64,000 nucleotides of DNA from Kaistella haifensis DSM 19056 (lineage in GTDB: Bacteria; Bacteroidota; Bacteroidia; Flavobacteriales; Weeksellaceae): positions 58,851 through 122,850 of the forward strand of contig NZ_JASZ02000006.1 in NCBI RefSeq assembly GCF_000735695.2, in the 5' to 3' direction. The notes beneath the pieces are model-generated. The model was not told the DNA's origin and ran no database searches. It saw only the letters and a list, made by a program, of their open reading frames with translations. Position 1 is the stretch's first letter, and each line of letters opens with the position of its first letter. The position numbers and the translations under genes were made by a program. Below, in pieces: positions 17,669-27,028 of this stretch.

Positions 17669-20527
17669 ATGAACACAACACAGTTTGTAAATCGCCACAT
17701 TTCCTTAAACGAAGCCGATAAACAGGCAATGTTACAGAAAGTTGGCGTTTCGGGTATTGATGAACTTATTGCCCAAACCATCCCCAATTCAATTCGTTTA
17801 GAAAAAGATTTAGACATTGCCGAGGCACTTTCGGAGTATGAAATGTTGGCTCATTCCAAGGATCTTGCCTCTAAGAATTTATTGTTTGACAATTATATCG
17901 GTTTCGGTTACCACGATACCATTTTGCCAAGCGCAATTCAGCGAAATATTTTAGAAAATCCATCTTGGTATACTGCTTACACCCCTTATCAAGCAGAAAT
18001 TGCTCAAGGAAGATTGGAAGCACTTCTGAATTTCCAAACGGTGGTTTGTGATTTAACGGGCTTCAAATTGGCAAATGCTTCTTTGTTGGACGAAGCTACT
18101 GCTGCTGCAGAAGCGATGCACATGTTTTTTGAAAGCAGAACCAAAGACCAGAAAAAGTCTAATGCAAACAAGTTTTTCGTTTCAAATCTGGTTTTACCGC
18201 AAACTGTTGCTGTAATGAAAACAAAAGCAGAAGGTTTAGGAATCGAAATCATAGAAGGCGATCATCAAACCCAGTCTTTAGATGAAACTTATTTTGGAGT
18301 TTTGCTTCAATATCCAGGGAAAAATGGAGTGGTTTTAGATTACACAGAAAATATTAAAACTTACAAAACACTTAATCTTCAAGTGGTTGTAGCGTGTGAT
18401 CCGATGGCCTTAGTAAAATTGAAATCTCCGGCTGATATGGGCGCGGATTGCGCTGTTGGTACCACCCAAAGATTTGGAATTCCGATGGGTTACGGTGGTC
18501 CTCACGCTGCTTTTTTTGCTTGTAAAGATGATTATAAAAGAGATATCCCGGGAAGAATTATCGGGGTTTCCCAAGATGCTTACGGAAAACGCGCTTTGAG
18601 AATGGCGTTGCAAACCAGAGAGCAACATATTAAAAGAGAAAAAGCGACTTCCAATATTTGTACTGCACAAGTTCTTTTGGCGGTGATGGCAAGTACATAC
18701 GCTGTATATCACGGTCCGAAAGGATTGAATTTCATTGCTGATCAAATTCATTTTAAAGCCAATGCGCTTCTTAGCGGGTTGAAAACTTTAGGATATGACA
18801 TTGTTGAAAAACCGATCTTCGATACGGTGAAATTCCGTTTGGGTGAAGAAGACAAAAAAGAATTGAAATATTTGATGTTGGATCGCAAGATTAACCTTAA
18901 TTATTTTTCAGAAAACGTAGTAAGCATCGCAATTAATGAAACTACAACTGCTGAAAAACTTCAATACCTTTTTGATGCTTTAGCACAATTCAAGAAAACT
19001 CAAGGGTTTAAACTTGAAATTAAAGAAGAAATACAAATTCCTGCAGCTTCGTTGAGAACTGACGCTATTTTAGAAGAAGAAGTTTTCAATAAATACCACA
19101 CCGAAACCGAATTGATGCGTTATATCAAAAGATTGGAACGCAAAGATCTTTCATTAACTCATTCCATGATTTCACTTGGTTCTTGTACCATGAAACTGAA
19201 TGCAGCTACGCAAATGCTGCCACTTTCTTGGGCAGAATGGGGAAATATTCACCCTTTTGTTCCCGTTGAACAAGCTGGCGGATATCAAACTTTAATTCAT
19301 CAATTAGAAAAAGATTTAGCAGAAATCACCGGTTTTGCGGGAACTTCACTTCAGCCGAATTCTGGTGCGCAAGGAGAATATGCAGGATTAATGGTGATCC
19401 GCGAATACCACAAATCCCGAGGAGATAACCATAGAAATATTGTGCTAATTCCTCAATCTGCACACGGAACCAATCCTGCTTCTGCAGTAATGGCCGGAAT
19501 GAAAGTGGTCATTGTAAAAAATCTAGAAAGCGGACAAATCGATTTCGAAGATTTGAAAGCTAAAGCCGAAGAACACAGCGCAAACCTTTCTGCTGCGATG
19601 ATTACTTATCCGTCAACTTACGGATTCTTCGATGATAATATTAAAGAAATTACCCAGTTGATTCACGATCACGGTGGCCAAGTTTATATGGACGGTGCGA
19701 ATATGAACGCTCAAGTTGGTTTCACTTCTCCGGGAAATATCGGAGCGGATGTTTGTCACCTCAATCTTCACAAAACCTTCGCAATTCCGCATGGTGGAGG
19801 TGGACCTGGAGTGGGACCAATCTGCGTTGCCGAACATTTGGTGAAGTTCCTTCCTTCCAATCCGAACATTAAAATCGGTACAAAAGAATCTATCGATGCC
19901 ATTTCAGCTGCACCTTACGGTTCTTCTTTGGTATTGAATATTTCTTACGCTTACATCAAAATGCTGGGAACTGCAGGTTTGAAAAAATCTACAGAACACG
20001 CTATTTTAAATGCTAATTACTTGAAAGAAGTCTTGGCAGAGCATTTCCCTATTCTTTACGCTAATGAAAAAGGAAGAGTTGCCCACGAATGTATCGTAGA
20101 TTTCCGTCAGTTCAAACCGCTAGGAATTGAAGTAGCCGATGTTGCAAAACGATTGATGGATTACGGATTCCATGCGCCAACAGTGAGTTTCCCTGTTGCC
20201 GGAACTTTAATGATTGAACCTACAGAATCTGAAAGCAAAGCCGAAATCGATCGTTTCGCGGAAGCGCTGATTTCCATTAAAAAAGAAATCGATGAAATTG
20301 CAGAAGGAAAAGCTGATCCTTCGAATAACGTTTTGAAAAACGCACCTCACGCCGAGCAAGTGGTGATTTCCGATTCTTGGGACAAACCGTACAGCCGTGA
20401 GAAAGCTGCCTATCCTTTGGAATGGGTTAGAGATCACAAATTCTTCGCCACCGTTTCGCGTGTTGATGAAGCATTTGGAGATCGAAATTTAATTTGCACG
20501 TGCGCACCGATTGAGGAGTATATGTAA
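17669..20527 (+). CDS. gcvP: Glycine dehydrogenase (decarboxylating), P protein
   Basis: A 952-residue single-chain P protein of the glycine cleavage system, made of fused N- and C-terminal halves. The start FVNRHISLNEADKQAML, the N-half loop IGFGYHDTILP, and the C-half GSCTMKLNAA are typical. The PLP lysine lies in NLHKTFAIPHGGGGPG (K702). It decarboxylates glycine and passes the aminomethyl group to the H-protein lipoyl arm. gcvT and gcvH are not adjacent, which is normal in flavobacteria. A terminator follows at 20573. Confidence 0.97.
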   Translation: MNTTQFVNRHISLNEADKQAMLQKVGVSGIDELIAQTIPNSIRLEKDLDIAEALSEYEMLAHSKDLASKNLLFDNYIGFGYHDTILPSAIQRNILENPSWYTAYTPYQAEIAQGRLEALLNFQTVVCDLTGFKLANASLLDEATAAAEAMHMFFESRTKDQKKSNANKFFVSNLVLPQTVAVMKTKAEGLGIEIIEGDHQTQSLDETYFGVLLQYPGKNGVVLDYTENIKTYKTLNLQVVVACDPMALVKLKSPADMGADCAVGTTQRFGIPMGYGGPHAAFFACKDDYKRDIPGRIIGVSQDAYGKRALRMALQTREQHIKREKATSNICTAQVLLAVMASTYAVYHGPKGLNFIADQIHFKANALLSGLKTLGYDIVEKPIFDTVKFRLGEEDKKELKYLMLDRKINLNYFSENVVSIAINETTTAEKLQYLFDALAQFKKTQGFKLEIKEEIQIPAASLRTDAILEEEVFNKYHTETELMRYIKRLERKDLSLTHSMISLGSCTMKLNAATQMLPLSWAEWGNIHPFVPVEQAGGYQTLIHQLEKDLAEITGFAGTSLQPNSGAQGEYAGLMVIREYHKSRGDNHRNIVLIPQSAHGTNPASAVMAGMKVVIVKNLESGQIDFEDLKAKAEEHSANLSAAMITYPSTYGFFDDNIKEITQLIHDHGGQVYMDGANMNAQVGFTSPGNIGADVCHLNLHKTFAIPHGGGGPGVGPICVAEHLVKFLPSNPNIKIGTKESIDAISAAPYGSSLVLNISYAYIKMLGTAGLKKSTEHAILNANYLKEVLAEHFPILYANEKGRVAHECIVDFRQFKPLGIEVADVAKRLMDYGFHAPTVSFPVAGTLMIEPTESESKAEIDRFAEALISIKKEIDEIAEGKADPSNNVLKNAPHAEQVVISDSWDKPYSREKAAYPLEWVRDHKFFATVSRVDEAFGDRNLICTCAPIEEYM

Positions 20528-20572
20528 GTATTGTTTGTAGAAGCAGGCCAAAAAGGCGTGTTCAATATATAG

Positions 20573-20602
20573 AAATCCCGAAAATATTTCGGGATTTTCT
20601 TT
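20573..20602 (+). terminator. Terminator after gcvP
   Basis: AAATCCCGAAA (20573-20583) and TTTCGGGATTT (20587-20597) form a perfect 11-base stem with a 3-base loop, followed by T-rich sequence. Confidence 0.85.
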
Positions 20603-20622
20603 TTCATGTTATCATTTTGTTA

Positions 20623-20630
20623 TAACTTTG
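20623..20630 (+). promoter_or_regulatory. -7 element of the toxin-antitoxin operon
   Basis: TAACTTTG matches TAnnTTTG, 14 bases before ATG 20645. It overlaps a possible longer start at 20606 and so supports 20645. Confidence 0.55.
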
Positions 20631-20644
20631 ATAAAAATTTTGAG

Positions 20645-20896
20645 ATGACGACAAGAATCAGAAAAATCGGAAATTCTTCAGGAATCATTATTAGCAAACG
20701 AATGTTGGAAGAATTAAATATCGAACCAAAAGATGAGTTAGAGTTGACGGTGAAAGATGGAAAAATCCTAATTCAAAAAATTGACGAGCCAAGAAAAGAT
20801 TGGAAAGAAAAGCTTTTAAAAGCCGGTTCTATGCAAGAAAAAGGAGATTTAATCGAGTTTCCAAACGATTTTGATACCGAAGAATGGACATGGTAA
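20645..20896 (+). CDS. AbrB/MazE-type antitoxin
   Basis: An 83-residue protein whose first 45 residues form a SpoVT/AbrB swapped-hairpin DNA-binding domain (MTTRIRKIGNSSGIIISKRM ... LELTVKDGKILI). The acidic C-terminal tail would bind and inhibit the toxin. Its 3' end overlaps the MazF-like toxin gene by 13 bases. It should repress its own promoter, which lies directly upstream. Start 20645 is chosen from the AbrB domain boundary and promoter position. Confidence 0.87.
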   Translation: MTTRIRKIGNSSGIIISKRMLEELNIEPKDELELTVKDGKILIQKIDEPRKDWKEKLLKAGSMQEKGDLIEFPNDFDTEEWTW

Positions 20897-21210
20897 AACG
20901 TTTTGAAATTTATTTTATTGAATTCGACCCAACCAAAGGAAGCGAAATCAATAAGACTCGTCCTGCAGTAGTTATTTCTCCTGATGAAATGAACGAAGCA
21001 CTGAATACGGTAATTGTTGCGCCATTAACTTCTACTTTAAAGGATTATCCTTCTCGAGTAAATTGTGTGGTGAAAAGTAAAAAAGGTCAAATCGCTTTAG
21101 ACCAAATTCGGACGATTGATAAAATCAGAATTAAGAATAAATTATCTGTTTTAAAGGAGCAAGAACAGGAAGAAGTTTTCGGGATTTTAAATGAAATGTT
21201 TAGAAAATAG
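20884..21210 (+). CDS. MazF/PemK-family toxin (endoribonuclease)
   Basis: A 108-residue PemK/MazF protein. It shows RFEIYFIEFDPTKGSEINKTRPAVVIS with the family's Arg-Pro step, VAPLTST in the second strand, and GQIALDQIRTIDK, which carries the conserved Asp-Gln-Arg of the active site. It cleaves specific RNA sequences when freed from the antitoxin encoded just upstream. ATG 20884 and ATG 20890 are both possible starts; the overlap with the antitoxin favours tight translational coupling either way. Confidence 0.9.
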   Translation: MDMVKRFEIYFIEFDPTKGSEINKTRPAVVISPDEMNEALNTVIVAPLTSTLKDYPSRVNCVVKSKKGQIALDQIRTIDKIRIKNKLSVLKEQEQEEVFGILNEMFRK

Positions 21211-21215
21211 AATTT

Positions 21216-21755
21216 TCAGTCCTTTTTTATTAGATTGATTATTTTTAGAAACTTTTTATTAATTATTTTAATAAATAAAAAAGTTAGTGGAATCGATAAA
21301 ATAATGCTGATCATTGCAGTAAGAGTGAAAACGGAAAACAGTTCAATAAATTTAGGACTAATACCAAAAATTTCAATAAAGTAGAAATATTTATGAAATA
21401 TCCGGTCAATTATGTAAAATAGGAGAGTAGAATTTAAAATGTATATAAATTGAAAATTAAAATCTAAAACTTCAAGTTTTTCATTATCAATGTTTTTTGT
21501 GCTCAAATTATTTTCTTTGAGCGCTCCAAGAATGTATTCTCTTGTATTTAAACCAATTAAGAAATAAAATGGTATACTTAATAATATAGCTCAAAAAAGA
21601 AAAAGTATAAATTCGAATATTGTTTGTGGTTGATTTGAGAATAGACCTTTTTTAAAAATTATTTCTAATACAACAATTCCGGGTAAAAATGTATTTATGA
21701 GCAAAAAAAATTTCTCACTTATAATTTTGTAACTTTCGTTATTCAAGTTTATCAT
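21216..21755 (-). pseudogene. Hypothetical membrane protein broken by one in-frame TGA
   Basis: The minus-strand frame runs 179 sense codons from ATG 21755 to a stop at 21216, interrupted only by TGA at codon 55 (plus-strand 21591-21593). Both halves are hydrophobic with similar composition: helices around 16-33, 46-65 and, after the break, several more. The break falls inside a helix (FILFLF, stop, AILLSIPFYF), where Trp (TGG) would fit. No family recognised; it may be a DUF-type four-helix inner-membrane protein. As written the protein is truncated at 54 residues, though a restart could make the C-terminal 96 residues. Confidence 0.65.
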
Positions 21756-21805
21756 CTAAATATTTTTTACAAAAATAACTTATATCTTAAGACAAATTGT
21801 AGTTT

Positions 21806-23161
21806 ATGAATCTTAATACAATTTTCACCAACCAACGCACTGGAAATCATCCCGCAACTTCCGCTTCAAGAACTGATTTCCAAAGGGATTTCGACCGCAT
21901 TATTTTCTCGGCGGCTTTTCGAAGATTACAAAATAAAACTCAGGTTTTTCCGCTTCCGGGAAGTGTATTTGTGCATAACCGATTGACGCATTCCCTCGAA
22001 GTTTCGTCTGTTGGTCGCAGTTTAGGAAGTGCGGTGGGAGAATTTATCGTGAAGAATTACCAAAATGACCTTTCGGAAGATGCGCAGAACTTTTACCATC
22101 ACAATTTGCATAACGTGATTGCGGCGGCTTGTCTTTGTCATGATGTTGGGAATCCTGCTTTCGGGCATTCTGGGGAAGATGCAATTGCAAGTTATTTCGA
22201 GAAAAACGAATCTGATTTAAAGCAAAAATTCTCTGAAAAAGAATGGGCAGATTTGGTAAATTTCGAAGGAAATGCCAATGCAATTCGTGTTTTAACACAT
22301 CAGCAAAACGGAAAAGATGAAGGCGGAACACAGCTGACGATGAGCACTTTGGCGAGTATTGCGAAATATCCTTGCGAAGCTGTAGCTAAGAAAAAAGGAG
22401 TGATTCACCGCAAGAAATTTGGTTTTTTCCAGAATGAAAAAGAGACTTTCCTGAATATCGCCAACGCGGTAAATCTCATGCAAGAAAACGAGGAACCCAC
22501 CATTTTCAAAAGACATTCTTTTGTATGGTTGGTGGAAGCTGCCGACGATATTTGCTACAATATTATCGACATGGAAGATGCGCACCGATTGGGAATTGTA
22601 TCGACTTCGGATTGCGAGAATCTGTTTCTAGACCTCATCAAATCTGAAAATCAAAATACCAAAAGGGTAGAAGATAAATTGGTGATTTTGACCAATGCTA
22701 ATGAAAGAATTTCTTATTTGAGAGCGAAAGTCATCAATGCGTTGATTAATAAATCGATTGAATTGTATGAAACCAATTTCGCTTCCATTTTAGATGGAAA
22801 TCTAGATAAAGCGCTGTTGGATATTTATAAAACTGAAAACAAATCGCTACAGGAAATCGAGAGTTTTTCTATTGAAAAAATCTACGGACATAAAGCCGTT
22901 ATCGAAATAGAAAATGCGGGTTACAACGTGATGTACGAACTTTTGAATCATTTTATTCCGCCAATTTTAAAGGCTAAATCTGAGAGAAAATCTTATGATA
23001 AAATGGCGCTGAAACTTTTGCCAAAACAGTTTCTATATGAGGAAGGTTCCGACTATCAGAAAGTTTTGGGAGTGATAGATTTCGTTTCGGGGATGACGGA
23101 TAATTTCGCGACCGATCTTTACCGAAAAATAAAAGGGATAGAAATCGGTATGACAATGTAG
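21806..23161 (+). CDS. dgt: dGTP triphosphohydrolase (HD domain)
   Basis: A 451-residue dNTPase. The N-terminus has RTDFQRDFDRIIFSAAFRRLQNKTQ and RLTHSLEVSSVGR, the first metal-binding His. The HD pair is in CLCHDVGNPAFGHSGEDAI, and a further Asp lies in ADDICYNIIDMEDAH. It hydrolyses dGTP to deoxyguanosine and triphosphate and so helps control nucleotide pools. It is an ordinary housekeeping gene with no obvious operon partners. Confidence 0.92.
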   Translation: MNLNTIFTNQRTGNHPATSASRTDFQRDFDRIIFSAAFRRLQNKTQVFPLPGSVFVHNRLTHSLEVSSVGRSLGSAVGEFIVKNYQNDLSEDAQNFYHHNLHNVIAAACLCHDVGNPAFGHSGEDAIASYFEKNESDLKQKFSEKEWADLVNFEGNANAIRVLTHQQNGKDEGGTQLTMSTLASIAKYPCEAVAKKKGVIHRKKFGFFQNEKETFLNIANAVNLMQENEEPTIFKRHSFVWLVEAADDICYNIIDMEDAHRLGIVSTSDCENLFLDLIKSENQNTKRVEDKLVILTNANERISYLRAKVINALINKSIELYETNFASILDGNLDKALLDIYKTENKSLQEIESFSIEKIYGHKAVIEIENAGYNVMYELLNHFIPPILKAKSERKSYDKMALKLLPKQFLYEEGSDYQKVLGVIDFVSGMTDNFATDLYRKIKGIEIGMTM

Positions 23162-23247
23162 TTTGGATAGCACAAAAGTTTTTACTATCTTTATAACATC
23201 AGCAACGTACGTGCTGTAGGATTATTAACCATTAAAATTCATTTACT

Positions 23248-24180
23248 ATGACCTACTTAGGTGTACTTATTTTTCTAGGACTTATCGTCTTATTTGCTTC
23301 GTTTTTTACGGTAAAGCAGGAAACCGCTGCGATTGTGGAACGATTCGGGAAATTTCTTACCGTGAGACAATCCGGTTTGCACTTGAAAATCCCTTTTATT
23401 GACCAAGTTGCGAAACGCTTAAACCTCAGAATTCAGCAATTGGATGTGATTATCGACACCAAAACACTCGATAATGTATTTATCAGAATGAAAGTTTCTG
23501 TGCAGTATCAGGTGATTAGAAATCAGGTTGGAGATGCATATTATCGTTTAGAAAATCCAGAAAACCAAATTACCTCTTATGTTTTCGATGTGGTGAGAGC
23601 AGAAGTTCCGAAGTTAAAATTGGATGATGTATTCGTGAAAAAAGACGACGTGGCTATTGCCGTGAAAGGTGAACTTCAGGAAGCCATGCAAAGTTACGGT
23701 TACGACATTATTAAAGCTTTGGTTACTGATATCGATCCGGATGAACAAGTGAAACACGCGATGAACAGAATCAACGCTGCGGAAAGAGAAAAAACCGCTG
23801 CCGAATACGAATCCGAAGCACAGAAAATTAGAATTATTGCTGTCGCAAAAGCTGAAGCGGAATCTAAAAAACTACAAGGACAGGGTATCGCTGATCAAAG
23901 AAGAGAAATCGCCAAAGGTTTGGAAGAATCTGTGAAAATGCTCAACGATGCCGGAATCAATGCTCAAGAAGCATCTGCTTTGATCGTGGTTACGCAACAT
24001 TACGACACGCTGCATTCGATAGGAGCAAACAACAGAAGCAACTTGGTTTTACTTCCTAATTCGCCAAGTGCAGCGAGTTCAATGCTCAACGATTTAGTCG
24101 TTTCAATGGCCGCTACCCAAAAAATGGATGAAGTGAACAAAGGAAATTATCCGCCACCACCGGCTTCACATACGCATTAA
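23248..24180 (+). CDS. SPFH/Band 7 (stomatin-like) membrane protein
   Basis: A 310-residue protein. It has one N-terminal membrane helix (YLGVLIFLGLIVLFASFF) and an SPFH domain starting VKQETAAIVERFGKF. A long Ala/Glu-rich coiled-coil region follows (NRINAAEREKTAAEYESEAQKI begins it), ending in a Pro/His-rich tail. Such proteins form oligomeric membrane microdomain scaffolds, often with proteases. No NfeD or FtsH partner gene is adjacent, so its partner here is unknown. Confidence 0.9.
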   Translation: MTYLGVLIFLGLIVLFASFFTVKQETAAIVERFGKFLTVRQSGLHLKIPFIDQVAKRLNLRIQQLDVIIDTKTLDNVFIRMKVSVQYQVIRNQVGDAYYRLENPENQITSYVFDVVRAEVPKLKLDDVFVKKDDVAIAVKGELQEAMQSYGYDIIKALVTDIDPDEQVKHAMNRINAAEREKTAAEYESEAQKIRIIAVAKAEAESKKLQGQGIADQRREIAKGLEESVKMLNDAGINAQEASALIVVTQHYDTLHSIGANNRSNLVLLPNSPSAASSMLNDLVVSMAATQKMDEVNKGNYPPPPASHTH

Positions 24181-24226
24181 TTAGATGTTAGATGTTAGAA
24201 GTTAGATTTTAGACTTTAGACTTTTA
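24181..24226. repeat. Degenerate short tandem repeat
   Basis: About six imperfect copies of a TTAGATG/TTAGACT heptamer directly after the SPFH stop codon. It is non-coding, with no known role. Confidence 0.6.
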
Positions 24227-24257
24227 AATGGTGAATTATTTTCGTCATTCATGAATA

Positions 24258-24300
24258 TAAAAACTCCCGATTTGTTGGACAGATCGGGAGTTTTTTTTAT
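24258..24300. terminator. Bidirectional terminator
   Basis: AACTCCCGAT (24262-24271) pairs with ATCGGGAGTT (24283-24292), with A- and T-runs on both sides, between the convergent SPFH and lipoprotein genes. Confidence 0.82.
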
Positions 24301-24923
24301 TTTAAATCTTTGGTTTTGTAAGGAAATTTGTACGCTGCAGCTTTCATTAATGAATTGGTAAGCTTTTCTGTCGAGATGAAGGTTCCTCCGGTTTGCCAGT
24401 TGTAATTCCAAAACATTTTTCCGCTTTTGGTATCGGTTAACGATAAATCGATGGTGGTAATTTTGGACGGCGCTGCATATCCTGTTAATAAACTGGTAAA
24501 AAAAGCTTCACCGTTGGTCAATGGTTTTGCAAGCGAAACCCTGGAGCTTACTACCGCATCTACACCGAGTAATTTAGCCAAATCCTGATAGCTTCTTCCT
24601 GCTAAACTCGTGATGTTATTATCTGCCAAAATCTTGTTGGTTTCCTCAGTGTTTTGGGCATTTACAAAAATAGTGTTTTTGGTATGATGTTCATTGAGGT
24701 AAGAAACAAGTGCATTTTGGAAACGTTCGCTTTCTATTTTCTCCTGATTTCTAATTGCTTCCGCTTCTTTTGCAGATTTTATTTCAATAATTACTTTGGG
24801 AGGCAGCACCGCAATTACTCGATGTTGGTTGGCGGTTTCCTGAAAATTTGCAGCTTTATAAACTGGTTCACAACTTGTTACAAGCATTACTGCAACAAGT
24901 AAAATAGGTAATAGTTTCTTCAT
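24297..24923 (-). CDS. Hypothetical lipoprotein
   Basis: A 208-residue secreted lipoprotein. The signal peptide ends in a lipobox VTSC with the lipid-attachment Cys at residue 18. The mature part has a charged helix (AKEAEAIRNQEKIESERFQ) followed by an alpha/beta region, with LLGVDAVVSSRV and later DTKSGKMFWNYNW. The pattern resembles outer-membrane-assembly or peptidoglycan-associated lipoproteins of the GNA1162/DUF799 type, but I cannot assign a family. This is the last chromosomal gene before the integrative element. Confidence 0.72.
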   Translation of the reverse strand: MKKLLPILLVAVMLVTSCEPVYKAANFQETANQHRVIAVLPPKVIIEIKSAKEAEAIRNQEKIESERFQNALVSYLNEHHTKNTIFVNAQNTEETNKILADNNITSLAGRSYQDLAKLLGVDAVVSSRVSLAKPLTNGEAFFTSLLTGYAAPSKITTIDLSLTDTKSGKMFWNYNWQTGGTFISTEKLTNSLMKAAAYKFPYKTKDLK

Positions 24924-24982
24924 AGTTTATTTTTGAAAAAAAAGATTAGTAAAAAGCAAAAATAAGCAAAACGGTTAAAACC

Positions 24983-25101
24983 TTTGCTATACAAGGCTTT
25001 ATAAAAAGAGTAGTCTTAGTTCGGAAGTCGGTGTCTGATAGGTTTGGGGCTTAAATTGACAAGGTTAGGTTACTAATTCGTTACCGATTGACAAAGGTAA
25101 T
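24983..25101. other. Possible element end with integrase-binding repeats
   Basis: The gap between the lipoprotein and the integrase holds no gene. It contains a TTTGC core-like motif at 24983-24987, and two near-identical direct repeats, ATTGACAAGGTTA (25056-25068) and ATTGACAAAGGTAA (25088-25101). Repeats of this kind beside a tyrosine integrase often act as arm-binding sites, and CTnDOT-type cores contain TTTGC. The exact attachment site cannot be set without the other element end. Confidence 0.35.
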
Positions 25102-25199
25102 GATATGGCTTAACTGATTATATTTCAGTCTTTTGCGCCCTTTTCTACATTCCCTTGTAACTCAATGTAATTTAATTTTAAACATTAAACATTTGAGTT

Positions 25200-26450
25200 A
25201 TGGAGCAGACAAAAAAATCGACGTTCAAACTGCTTTTCTATTTGAAAAAGAACGAACTGAAAAAGAACGGTAATGCCCCGATTATGGCACGTATTACCAT
25301 TGACGGAACCCCTAAGACTTTCGGAACAAAGTTAGAAATTGACCCCAATAATTGGGATTTGAAACACGGAAGAGTTCAGGGAAAAAGTGCGCAGGCACTA
25401 AGCATTAATAAAAAACTGGATAACATACGTGGGCGTATCGACAAGATTTATGAAGATATGCTGAAGCACGAGGGCTTTGCGACCGCCCAAAAAGTAAAGC
25501 TATCTTTTTTAGGTGTTGGTGTAATGGATGATGCAATACTTAAAGTCTTCAACGACCAAAATGAGGATTTTAAAAAACTGGTCGAAAAGGAAGAACGCTC
25601 ACAAAGCACCTACAACAAGTATATCACAGTTTACAATCATCTTACCACGTTTATCAAAGAACGCTATCATCGTGATGATATGGCTTTCCGGGAATTGACT
25701 GCCGATTTTATCCGGGAGTTTGATTTTTACCTCCGGTACGATTTACAGTCTTCGCATAATACGGTTTGGGTGTACACGATGCCTTTATTAGCCGTTGTGG
25801 AACTGGCTATTAAAAAGGGCTTGATACGTGATAATCCGTTTCAGGATTATGAAATCAATATGGAAGAAACTGACCGGGGTTATATCCTTAAAGAAGATGT
25901 AGAAAAGCTGATAATGTGCGTACCATCGCACCCACGGTATGAACTGGTAAAAGACCTGTTTATTTTCAGTTGCTTTACTGGACTTGCTTATGCGGATATT
26001 AAGAAACTGACAAGGAACAATATTCAATCATTCTTTGACGGTCATCAGTGGATTATCAGCAGGAGAAAGAAATCAGATATTGCTTCTAATGTTCGGTTAA
26101 TGGAAATCCCTAAGCGTATCATTGAGAAGTATCAGGGTACGACAAGGAATGAATTTATCTTTCCGGTTCCGACCAATGCAACCTGCAATACACACATAGG
26201 TAAACTGGTTGAAAAGGCAGAAATCATTACAGAACAAAAAGTAACCTTTCACACGGCAAGACATACTTTCGGAACAATGTTTTTGACGGAGGGCGTACCG
26301 CTTGAAAGCCTTAGCAAAATGATGGGACATAAAAACATTTCCACCACACAGATTTACGCTAAAATTACAAGCCAAAAAATCAGTAAGGATATGGATTTGG
26401 TTACACCGAAATTTAAGGCAATGGAAGAAGCATTTATGATGGCAATCTAA
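25200..26450 (+). CDS. Tyrosine recombinase (integrase) of a conjugative element
   Basis: A 416-residue tyrosine integrase typical of Bacteroidota mobile elements. It has an N-terminal arm-binding domain (about 10-100), a SAM-like core-binding domain (about 110-215) and a catalytic domain. Visible catalytic residues are H351 and R354 (HTARHTFG), H377 (MGHKN) and the nucleophile Y386 (TTQIYAKI). The usual first Arg is replaced in GLAYAD (A263), as in other Bacteroidota integrases such as IntDOT, which lacks it. It catalyses integration and excision of the element. It sits at the element's left end, and a hairpin terminator follows. Confidence 0.93.
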   Translation: MEQTKKSTFKLLFYLKKNELKKNGNAPIMARITIDGTPKTFGTKLEIDPNNWDLKHGRVQGKSAQALSINKKLDNIRGRIDKIYEDMLKHEGFATAQKVKLSFLGVGVMDDAILKVFNDQNEDFKKLVEKEERSQSTYNKYITVYNHLTTFIKERYHRDDMAFRELTADFIREFDFYLRYDLQSSHNTVWVYTMPLLAVVELAIKKGLIRDNPFQDYEINMEETDRGYILKEDVEKLIMCVPSHPRYELVKDLFIFSCFTGLAYADIKKLTRNNIQSFFDGHQWIISRRKKSDIASNVRLMEIPKRIIEKYQGTTRNEFIFPVPTNATCNTHIGKLVEKAEIITEQKVTFHTARHTFGTMFLTEGVPLESLSKMMGHKNISTTQIYAKITSQKISKDMDLVTPKFKAMEEAFMMAI

Positions 26451-26473
26451 TCAGCTTATATTTAATCACAATG

Positions 26474-26501
26474 AGCAGAACTTAACGGTTCTGCTTTTTT
26501 A
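26474..26501 (+). terminator. Terminator after integrase
   Basis: AGCAGAAC (26474-26481) pairs with GTTCTGCT (26488-26495), followed by six T. Confidence 0.8.
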
Positions 26502-27028
26502 TGCCCATACTTTTTAGGTAGGTAAAGCACATTTACTTTCCTCTACCCAGTCCAACGCTGTAAAAGAGCTTATTACCTACTTGCTAAATAGAAAATTGAA
26601 AAACGAAACCCATATCTAACGCCCCCTTGCTATTCCGTTTTTCAAATCTCTATTACAGGCTATCATAGCCTGGTCATTAATGCCATAAAAATTTAGAATA
26701 GAAAATTTCCACAATCAACCGGTAAAAAGGCAGCTAAGTTATAGCGGGCAGCCACCCCACACTCCCAACCAAAAGACTACGGCATAATGGCAAGGCAAAA
26801 TGTTGGCTTCGCCGAGTTGCTGTGTGTTGCCTTGCCACCCTCTGGGACTTATTCCGTTTCCTTTCGGTTTTACGCTATTGCCCGCTTGGATTATCTGCTT
26901 TCTTTTTTCCGGTTTTTCTTTTGGAAAAATTTATGCGAAGCGAAGCGGAGCAAACCACAACGGGAAACGGGAAACGAGAAAAGCGAGTAAGCAAATAACA
27001 TTTTTTCAAACATCAAAAATTTAGCATT
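26500..27028. other. Long non-coding leader with inverted repeat
   Basis: About 530 bases without a convincing gene. A perfect 10-base inverted repeat (GGCAAGGCAA at 26789-26798, TTGCCTTGCC at 26827-26836, loop 28) lies about 190 bases upstream of the DUF932 gene. Two overlapping open frames here (26787-27024) lack conserved features and are rejected. The region may be a structured leader or a control region of the element. Confidence 0.45.

Noticed and set aside
26787..27024. Two overlapping open frames before the DUF932 gene
   Set aside because: Composition is unlike proteins, they overlap the inverted repeat, and no start signal is seen.
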